A program made the position numbers and the translations under genes. 64,000 nt of DNA from NCBI RefSeq assembly GCF_004343585.1, contig NZ_SLYW01000006.1:62001-126000 (forward strand). Direction: 5' to 3'. Shown in pieces: positions 58,802-64,000 of this stretch. This DNA is from Neorhizobium sp. JUb45. Lineage in GTDB: Bacteria; Pseudomonadota; Alphaproteobacteria; Rhizobiales; Rhizobiaceae. Position 1 is the first letter of the stretch; every line of letters starts with the position of its first letter. The notes under the pieces were generated by a model. The model searched no databases. It was not told the DNA's origin and worked only from the letters and a program-made list of their open reading frames with translations.

Positions 58802-58817
58802 ATGTTATCGATAACAT
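58802..58817. promoter_or_regulatory. LacI-family operator, perfect 16-bp palindrome
   Basis: ATGTTATCGATAACAT is its own reverse complement and matches the shape of GntR/IdnR operators (ATGTTA then TAACAT). It is centred in the 92-bp divergent space between idnO-gntK and the 2-hydroxyacid dehydrogenase/idnD operon. The LacI protein at 60851 is the likely binder. Confidence 0.85.
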
Positions 58818-58849
58818 AAGCAATCGAAAACACAGCTCGGGAGAGAGAA

Positions 58850-59794
58850 ATGAAACCGCAGATCCTCGTCATCGGCCCTTATCCGGAATGGGACATGGTG
58901 GAGCTCGAAAAGAGCTACGACGTAAAGAAAATCTATGAAGCCAGTGACCGCGATGCCTTCATCGAAGGCGAGGCAAAGCAGGCGACGGCCATCGCCACGC
59001 GCGGTGAGCTTGGTGCCTCGGCTGAACTGATCGCCAAGCTGCCGAACCTGCAAGTCATTTCGGTCTATGGCGTCGGTTACGATGCGGTCAATCTGGATGC
59101 CTGCCGCACCCGTGGTATCCGAGTTACCAATACGCCTGATGTCTTGACCAACGATGTCGCCGATCTCGGCGTCGCCATGATGCTCTGCCAGTCGCGCGGC
59201 ATGATCGGCGCGGAACAGTGGGTCAAGGACGGAAGCTGGGCCGCCAAGGGTCTTTATCCCTTGAAGCGCAAGGTCTGGGGCCGCAAGGCAGGCGTGCTCG
59301 GGCTTGGTCGTATCGGTTTTGAAGTCGCCAAGCGCCTGCGTGGCTTCGATATGGATATCGCCTATAGCGACGTTTCCGAAAAAAACTATGCCGATGGCAT
59401 GACCTATATCGCCGATCCTGTGGCGCTTGCGCAGCATGCCGATTTCCTGTTCGTCACGCTGGCAGCTTCCGCCGCGACCCGCCATATCGTCTCGAAGAAC
59501 GTGATCGAGGCACTTGGCCCGGAAGGCATGCTGATCAACATTTCGCGCGCCTCCAATATCGACGAAGCGGCACTTCTGGACGCGCTTGAGAGCGGCGCGC
59601 TCGGCTCTGCCGCTCTCGACGTGTTCGAAGGCGAGCCGAAACTCGATCCGCGTTTTCTGGCACTCGAAAACGTGCTGCTGCAGCCGCATCATGCGTCGGG
59701 CACGATCGAGACCCGCAAGGCGATGGGCAAGCTTGTGCGGGATAATCTGGCTGCCCATTTCGCCGGTCAGCCGCTTCCCACTCCGGTCATTTGA
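58850..59794 (+). CDS. D-isomer-specific 2-hydroxyacid dehydrogenase
   Basis: The 314-residue protein has the two-domain D-2-hydroxyacid dehydrogenase fold: VYGVGYDAVNLDACRTRGIR, the NAD(P) motif VLGLGRIGFEVAKRLRGFDM, Arg in INISRASNIDEAALLDAL, Glu in LDVFEGEPKLDP and His in LLQPHHASGT. The R-E-H catalytic set is present. Family relatives (GhrB-like) reduce 2-keto-D-gluconate or glyoxylate. In the idonate locus a ketogluconate reductase is the best guess. Confidence 0.87.
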   Translation: MKPQILVIGPYPEWDMVELEKSYDVKKIYEASDRDAFIEGEAKQATAIATRGELGASAELIAKLPNLQVISVYGVGYDAVNLDACRTRGIRVTNTPDVLTNDVADLGVAMMLCQSRGMIGAEQWVKDGSWAAKGLYPLKRKVWGRKAGVLGLGRIGFEVAKRLRGFDMDIAYSDVSEKNYADGMTYIADPVALAQHADFLFVTLAASAATRHIVSKNVIEALGPEGMLINISRASNIDEAALLDALESGALGSAALDVFEGEPKLDPRFLALENVLLQPHHASGTIETRKAMGKLVRDNLAAHFAGQPLPTPVI

Positions 59795-59803
59795 GGTCGT
59801 GCC

Positions 59804-60835
59804 ATGAAAGCTGTCGTCATTCATTCGGCAAAAGACCTGAGGGTCGAGGAACGCGAAGTCGAAACGGCCGGTCCGGGGCAGGTGGATATCTCCATCGAGG
59901 CCGGTGGCATCTGCGGGTCGGACCTGCATTATTACCACTATGGTGGTTTTGGCACCGTGCGCGTGCGCGAGCCGATGATCCTCGGCCATGAGGTCGCCGG
60001 TCGTGTGGTGGCGCTTGGAAGCGGCGTCTCCCATCTCGCTGTCGGCGATCGCGTTGCTGTTTCGCCAAGCCGTCCCTGCAACGCATGCGATTATTGCCTC
60101 AAGGGCCAGCAAAACCACTGCCTCAACATGCGCTTTTACGGCAGCGCCATGCCGATGCCGCATATTCAGGGTGCGTTTTGCCAGCGTCTGGTTGCCGAAG
60201 CCTGGCAGTGCCACAAGGTGGGTGAAGGCATTTCCATCAACGAGGCTGCTTTCGCCGAGCCATTTGCCGTGACATTGCACGCGGTTTCCCGCGCCGGTTC
60301 ATTGCAGGGCAAGCGTGTTCTGGTCACCGGCTGCGGCCCGATCGGCGTCCTGTCTATCATTGCCGCCCGTCTGCATGGCGCACGCGAAGTGGTCGCAACA
60401 GACGTGATGGATGCGGTGCTGGAGAAGGCAAGGGTGATCGGCGCTGATCGCACCATCAATGTCGCATCCGAACTGGAAGCGCTGAACGCCTATACGGCCA
60501 ACAAGGGTTATTTCGACGTTCATTTCGAGGCGTCCGGCAATGAACGTGCCGTTCGCTCGGGTCTGGAAGTGCTGAAGCCGCGTGGCATCCTCGTCCAGCT
60601 TGGTCTGGGTGGCGATATCTCCCTGCCGCAGAACACCATTGTCGCCAAGGAAATCGAGGTGAAAGGTACGTTCCGTTTTCACGAGGAATTCGGTCAGGCC
60701 GTCGATCTCATCAACCAGAAACGCGTCGATTTTTCACCGCTTCTGTCAGAAATCTATCCGGTTGCCGATGCGGTGAAGGCGTTCGAGGCTGCCGGTGACC
60801 GCGGTCGCTCCATGAAGGTGCAGCTCAGCTTCTGA
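59804..60835 (+). CDS. idnD: L-idonate 5-dehydrogenase
   Basis: This 343-residue zinc-dependent medium-chain dehydrogenase has AGGICGSDLHYYHYGGFGTV, GHEVAGRVVALG, the structural zinc motif NACDYCLKGQQNHC and NAD-binding VLVTGCGPIGVLSIIAARLH. The HYYHYGGFGTVRVREPMILG stretch is characteristic of IdnD, which oxidises L-idonate to 5-ketogluconate. It lies 9 bases after the 2-hydroxyacid dehydrogenase. Confidence 0.91.
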   Translation: MKAVVIHSAKDLRVEEREVETAGPGQVDISIEAGGICGSDLHYYHYGGFGTVRVREPMILGHEVAGRVVALGSGVSHLAVGDRVAVSPSRPCNACDYCLKGQQNHCLNMRFYGSAMPMPHIQGAFCQRLVAEAWQCHKVGEGISINEAAFAEPFAVTLHAVSRAGSLQGKRVLVTGCGPIGVLSIIAARLHGAREVVATDVMDAVLEKARVIGADRTINVASELEALNAYTANKGYFDVHFEASGNERAVRSGLEVLKPRGILVQLGLGGDISLPQNTIVAKEIEVKGTFRFHEEFGQAVDLINQKRVDFSPLLSEIYPVADAVKAFEAAGDRGRSMKVQLSF

Positions 60836-60850
60836 AACAAATGAAACCGG

Positions 60851-60878
60851 TCACGTGCTGTCGCGCAGCAGCACGTGA
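60851..60878. terminator. Hairpin at the idnD/LacI convergence
   Basis: TCACGTGCTG (60851-60860) pairs with CAGCACGTGA (60869-60878), a perfect 10-bp stem, with further ACCGGT outside. It starts at the LacI stop codon and lies 15 bases after idnD, so it may end both transcripts. The U-tract is weak. Confidence 0.6.
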
Positions 60879-61888
60879 TAACCGGTCCTTATGGTCGCCG
60901 TATCGCTGCGGTTTTCGAGCATGGCGATCATCTGCTCAGCAGCCTGCGCGCCGATCCCGTAACTGTCGACATGGACGGTGGTGATGCCAGGTTCAGAAAC
61001 GGATGCAATCTCGTAATCGCCGAAACCTGCAATGGCGATATCCTGCGGCACGGCAAGCCCCATTCTCCGGCATTCCATAATAGCGCCAAAAGCAGGAAGG
61101 TCGGAAACGCAGACGGCTATTTCCGTATCGGGAAAGTGGGTCAGCAACTGTCGGATCGCCTCACCGCCATGCAACATGCGAAACGGCACAGCATCGATCT
61201 CGACCTTTCTGATGGCCTCCAAACCGTGGCTGGTCAGCGCCCGCTCGAAACCGAGGCGACGTTGATGGCCACGTGTATCGGCCTGCTCCGAGCCTCCGAT
61301 GAAACCGAATTTCGAATATCCCTTGTCGATAAGGCCGCACACAAGCGCTTCCATGGCCGCAGCATTGGAAAAGCCGACGACCGCTTGCACGGGATCTTCG
61401 GGCATGTCCCATGTTTCGATAACGGGTATGCCGGCATTGGCAAGCATGGTCCTGGCCTTCGGCGTATGCTTGCCACCCGTGAGGATAATCCCTTCGGGAC
61501 GTCGCCGCAGCATGGATTCAATCAGTTCTTCCTCCCGTTCGATCGAATAGTTCGTATATCCAAGAAGAAGCTGCATGTTGGTCCTGGCCAGCGTGTCGGT
61601 CATGCCGCGGGCGGTATCTGCGAAATTTGAATTGTCGATGGACGGAACAATGGCGGCGATGAAGCCGCTGCGGCGTGAGGAAAGGCTGCCCGCCGACTGG
61701 TCGAGAACATAACCAAGCTGGTCGACTGCGACCATAATCCGCTCGAGCGTTTCCTTGGCGATATAGGCATTGCCCTTGAGCGCACGCGAGACCGTCATCG
61801 CCGACACGCCGGCAAGCCGTCCCACGTCTGCCATCGTCGGAGGACCGTTATTGCCTTCGGTTGGCCGCTGCGCCTGCTCGATCGGCAT
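60851..61888 (-). CDS. LacI-family regulator of the idonate/gluconate genes
   Basis: The 345-residue repressor has the LacI helix-turn-helix and hinge (TMADVGRLAGVSAMTVSRAL, RIMVAVDQLGYVLDQSAGSL) and a periplasmic-binding-like core. The start 61888 is preceded by AGGAGA. It resembles GntR/IdnR-type regulators that sense gluconate or 5-ketogluconate. The perfect palindrome at 58802 is its likely operator. The HTH carries SAMTVSRAL, typical of that group. Confidence 0.9.
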   Translation of the reverse strand: MPIEQAQRPTEGNNGPPTMADVGRLAGVSAMTVSRALKGNAYIAKETLERIMVAVDQLGYVLDQSAGSLSSRRSGFIAAIVPSIDNSNFADTARGMTDTLARTNMQLLLGYTNYSIEREEELIESMLRRRPEGIILTGGKHTPKARTMLANAGIPVIETWDMPEDPVQAVVGFSNAAAMEALVCGLIDKGYSKFGFIGGSEQADTRGHQRRLGFERALTSHGLEAIRKVEIDAVPFRMLHGGEAIRQLLTHFPDTEIAVCVSDLPAFGAIMECRRMGLAVPQDIAIAGFGDYEIASVSEPGITTVHVDSYGIGAQAAEQMIAMLENRSDTATIRTGYHVLLRDST

Positions 61889-62100
61889 CTTTTCTCCTGT
61901 CATGGTATGCACCAACTGAAAGCGCGCTTCTGAGCGCGCGTCAAGGCAGGCATGCTATTTGCGCAATCGTTTGTGGGAGGGAGCCGGTCAGGCGCATGAT
62001 CCGATCTGTATTGAGGCTCTTGAACGGGCGCTATCGCGCACGGTGTTGAAACAGGCTACCTGACAATCGGATAATCGCCAGGCTGTTCTGGTCCCGACAC
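61889..62100. other. Intergenic with a GCGCGC inverted repeat
   Basis: In the 212 bases upstream of the LacI gene and downstream of nrsF, GCGCGC (61922-61927) and GCGCGC (61934-61939) form a small hairpin. No gene is recognised; the LacI promoter must lie here. Confidence 0.4.
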
Positions 62101-62748
62101 CTACCAACGCAGGAGATACCGGCCGAGCAGCGTGCCGACAAGGCCACAGAGCAGGATGCCGAGCGTGTACCAAAGTGCCACGAAGGTCAGGCCATTTTCG
62201 ATGCAGCCCCAGCTGTAGACCCAGGCACCGATGGAGCCGGCCGTCATGCCGGCGATAAAGCCGGCAAGATGCGCGTGGGTCGGCGCGGCGCGGCGGAGAA
62301 ACCAGAACGTCGCCGCCATCAGCGGAGCGCCGGCCGCCAGAATGATCATCGGGCAGAACCAGTAGGAAATTCCCATGATCAGCCGATGCTGCTCTACCGG
62401 TGAGGTTGATGCGTTCAACTGCAGAATGCCCAGCATGACCAGCAACGCATAGATGATCAGTGCGGGTATTGCAGCGCCCAGAGGGCGGCCGCCGGGACGT
62501 GCCACGCTTATCAGTGCCGCCAAACCGACGATGGAAAGCAGCAGGGGATAGGCGGATTTCGCCCAGAAGGCGAACTGCCACAGGGCGGCGGAAATATCGG
62601 GGCGAAAACCGTGGCCCAGCAGAATGAACGCCGCCGACAGCGCGAGACCGGGCAGAAGCGCCAGGACCAGCAACCTGTGCAATGCGGTCTTGCGCACCGG
62701 TAGCAGGTCCTTCACCAGTTCATTGATCATATCATCCGTCTTCGCCAC
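62101..62748 (-). CDS. nrsF: NrsF-type membrane anti-sigma factor (DUF1109)
   Basis: The 215-residue protein has about six membrane spans and the DUF1109/NrsF pattern: MINELVKDLLPVRKTALHRL at the cytoplasmic N-terminus, GISYWFCPMIILAAGAPLMA and VYSWGCIENGLTFVALWYTL. The two conserved Cys fall at residues 132 and 182, close to the Cys pair reported as needed for metal sensing in Caulobacter NrsF. It overlaps the sigma gene by 17 bases. It would hold the sigma factor at the membrane until heavy-metal or redox stress. Confidence 0.88.
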   Translation of the reverse strand: MAKTDDMINELVKDLLPVRKTALHRLLVLALLPGLALSAAFILLGHGFRPDISAALWQFAFWAKSAYPLLLSIVGLAALISVARPGGRPLGAAIPALIIYALLVMLGILQLNASTSPVEQHRLIMGISYWFCPMIILAAGAPLMAATFWFLRRAAPTHAHLAGFIAGMTAGSIGAWVYSWGCIENGLTFVALWYTLGILLCGLVGTLLGRYLLRW

Positions 62749-63289
62749 GTTCGCCTCTCAATCTCGCGGCCAGTGCCTTGATGCCACGGTGCACGCCGAT
62801 CTTCACCAGCGCCTCGCTTCTTTGCGTACTAGCCGCCGTCTCGGCTACGGAGTGCCCTTCCAGCCGAACCTGCCGGATCATGTCGCCTTGCCATGCCGGC
62901 AGGCTGGCCAGCAGACGATGGACATCCATGTTGGCGGAGATGGCGTCTTCACGATAGCCGTCCACCACATCGCCGACTGTCTCCAGTCCGATGTGAACAC
63001 GGCCACCCGAGCGCCGGTGATGATCGACCAGCTTGTGGCGGGCAATCGTGAAGAACCACGCCGTGAATGGCCGTTCACGATCATAGGTGATCCGGCGCTG
63101 ATGCAGGGCCAGCAACGTATCCTGCACCAGATCCTCCACATGCGATGCCGCAGAGCCGCCAAGCCGTCGCGCATAATAACTGATCAGAAGATGCCGCAGC
63201 ATATCGAGCAGGCAGCGATATGCCACCTCGTCCCCGTTAAGGGACAAGAGCATCAGGGTTCTCAACTCGGGTTCGGTCAACTGCTTCAT
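62732..63289 (-). CDS. sigF: ECF sigma factor (SigF-like)
   Basis: The 185-residue sigma-70 factor has region 2 (HVEDLVQDTLLALHQRRITY, RPFTAWFFTIARHKLVDHHR) and region 4 (LEGHSVAETAASTQRSEALV, KIGVHRGIKALAARL). It pairs with NrsF immediately downstream, as in Caulobacter SigF. Its promoter at 63303-63329 has the same pattern as that of the divergent MXKDX gene, so it probably activates both. Confidence 0.9.
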   Translation of the reverse strand: MKQLTEPELRTLMLLSLNGDEVAYRCLLDMLRHLLISYYARRLGGSAASHVEDLVQDTLLALHQRRITYDRERPFTAWFFTIARHKLVDHHRRSGGRVHIGLETVGDVVDGYREDAISANMDVHRLLASLPAWQGDMIRQVRLEGHSVAETAASTQRSEALVKIGVHRGIKALAARLRGERGEDG

Positions 63290-63302
63290 GTCGTTTCCGC
63301 TT

Positions 63303-63329
63303 CATACGGCCTGACCGGAAAACGGTTAC
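63303..63329 (-). promoter_or_regulatory. ECF-type promoter of sigF
   Basis: On the minus strand: GTAACC (-35, 63329-63324), 15 nt, CGTATG (-10, 63308-63303), then a short leader to the sigF ATG at 63289. The pattern matches the divergent promoter at 63396. Confidence 0.75.
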
Positions 63330-63395
63330 ACGGCAGACGAAAGAAAAGCGAGAAACCGCTCCTGCCGTTCAATCAATCACATCGCCGTGATGGTT

Positions 63396-63422
63396 GTAAC
63401 CGATCAGTCCGCCCATCGAATG
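63396..63422 (+). promoter_or_regulatory. ECF-type promoter of the MXKDX gene
   Basis: GTAACC (63396-63401), 15 nt, CGAATG (63417-63422), about 59 bases before the ATG at 63481. It has the same elements and spacing as the sigF promoter. Confidence 0.75.
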
Positions 63423-63480
63423 AGCTTCCCGTGAACCTTCGGCGCAACATGCGACGAGCACATCCATTGGGAGAAACATC

Positions 63481-63729
63481 ATGAGAACGCGTCTTTTCAC
63501 CACCACCTGCCTTGCCGCCCTTCTCGGCGTCTCACTGGCAAACGGCATCGCGCAGGCCCAGACCAGCAACGACGCCATGAAGAAGACCGATACGATGAAG
63601 TCGGACACAATGAAGTCCGGCACGATGAGCAAGGATGGCATGAAGGCCGACTGTATGCACAAGGCCGGCATGGAGAAGGACAGCATGAAAAAGTCCGACA
63701 TGATGAAAGCCTGCGACGCGATGACATAA
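63481..63729 (+). CDS. Small secreted MXKDX-repeat protein
   Basis: The 82-residue protein has a signal peptide (TTTCLAALLGVSLANGIAQA, cleaved near AQA-QTS) and then a low-complexity mature part of repeats such as MKKTDTMKSDTMKSGTMSKD, rich in Met, Lys and Asp and with two Cys. This is the MXKDX pentapeptide-repeat type often found beside ECF sigma/NrsF genes. The Met and Cys content suggests a periplasmic metal-binding or oxidant-scavenging role; that is inference. Confidence 0.82.
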   Translation: MRTRLFTTTCLAALLGVSLANGIAQAQTSNDAMKKTDTMKSDTMKSGTMSKDGMKADCMHKAGMEKDSMKKSDMMKACDAMT

Positions 63730-63739
63730 TCGGCTTCCG

Positions 63740-63767
63740 CCCCTGCAACCCGCAACTGTTGCAGGGG
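63740..63767 (+). terminator. Hairpin after the MXKDX gene
   Basis: CCCCTGCAAC (63740-63749) pairs with GTTGCAGGGG (63758-63767), a 10-bp perfect stem 10 bases after the stop, without a strong U-tract. It may reduce read-through into the cytochrome b gene or stabilise the short mRNA. Confidence 0.6.
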
Positions 63768-63811
63768 TGGCCTCGTAGACAGTGTGATCCCATTTCCGTG
63801 AGAAGAAATCC

Positions 63812-64000
63812 ATGGACGCCTCTTCAAAGCCCGCGGCCACAAGGCGCATGCTTATCCGCCGCCATAGCCTCCCCGTGCGTTTGTCGCACTGGTTGAATGT
63901 GCTGTGCATGACGGTGCTGCTCATCAGTGGTCTGCAGATATTCAATGCCCATCCGAGCCTCTACTGGGGGCAGTACGGCGCCGACAACGATCCTTCCATC
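63812..64000 (+). CDS. Cytochrome b (b561/hydrogenase b-type family), N-terminal part
   Basis: The frame starts at ATG 63812 behind AGAAGAAAT and runs off the window. The first 63 residues include HSLPVRLSHWLNVLCMTVLL and ISGLQIFNAHPSLYWGQYGA, with the heme-ligand His in the first span, typical of di-heme membrane cytochrome b proteins. In related loci such a protein partners a molybdopterin sulfite-oxidase-like enzyme; that gene, if present, lies outside the window. Confidence 0.75.
   Translation, partial: MDASSKPAATRRMLIRRHSLPVRLSHWLNVLCMTVLLISGLQIFNAHPSLYWGQYGADNDPSI

Noticed and set aside
61988..62581. 197-codon leftward frame overlapping nrsF
   Set aside because: It is a shadow in another frame; the DUF1109 frame has the membrane spans and the conserved Cys pair.

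Overview
The window reads as a high-GC alphaproteobacterium of the Rhizobiaceae type (Rhizobium/Agrobacterium-like). The basis is the gene mix: many LysR regulators paired with short divergent operons, polar amino-acid ABC importers, a split 5-oxoprolinase locus with biotin-carboxylase partners, an ECF sigma/NrsF pair of the Caulobacter SigF type, and IS3/IS5 debris. No rRNA, tRNA, CRISPR array, phage or replication genes were seen. The species cannot be fixed from the sequence alone.

Layout. 1-2490: end of a glycosyltransferase / methyltransferase / RibD-like reductase group. 2.7-16 kb: an accessory, partly decayed stretch. It has IS5 and IS3 remnants, truncated LysR genes, a broken DedA gene, a Phd/PIN toxin-antitoxin pair, a Nudix gene followed by a cut-off partner, and small orphan genes. 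Intact modules sit between them: LysR/NmrA/AtaL, HxlR/SDR, a FetAB-like exporter and a PAP2 phosphatase. 15.7-19.6 kb: a LysR-controlled operon of RidA, class V aminotransferase, atypical SDR and ABM monooxygenase. 19.7-30.6 kb: a GntR regulator facing RidA, a complete amino-acid-type ABC importer, hydantoinase/oxoprolinase HyuA and HyuB, an aminotransferase and KdgD. 31.2-37.4 kb: a DinB remnant, a three-part membrane dehydrogenase (GMC flavoprotein, Tat small subunit, triheme cytochrome c), a LysR gene and a TauE/SafE exporter. 37.6-45.3 kb: an ECF-sigma pseudogene, then a redox/aldehyde operon (aldo-keto reductase, MFS pseudogene, NmrA-like protein, zinc alcohol dehydrogenase, CMD-CMD-cupin fusion, Tat flavodoxin) facing its LysR gene.

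45.6-57.4 kb is the metabolic centrepiece. It holds a biotin carrier, a biotin carboxylase, a second carrier-like protein without the biotin lysine, PxpB, PxpC, PxpA and an aminotransferase. A Nac-like LysR gene follows, then a second operon of SDR, two permeases, ATPase, binding protein and RraA-type aldolase. AccC, BCCP, PxpB and PxpC together have the domain content of urea carboxylase, here as separate genes with overlapping or abutting ends. The two aminotransferases (28.4 and 50.4 kb) are clear paralogues. The window therefore has two parallel modules of importer, ATP-dependent ring opening and transamination, one based on HyuAB and one on PxpABC.

57.4-61.9 kb is an L-idonate/gluconate locus: GntK and IdnO divergent from a 2-hydroxyacid dehydrogenase and IdnD, with a LacI regulator and a perfect 16-bp palindromic operator. 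62.1-64 kb is an ECF sigma/NrsF stress locus, divergent from an MXKDX-repeat protein and a cytochrome b. Both sides carry the same promoter pattern, GTAACC, 15 nt, CGWATG.
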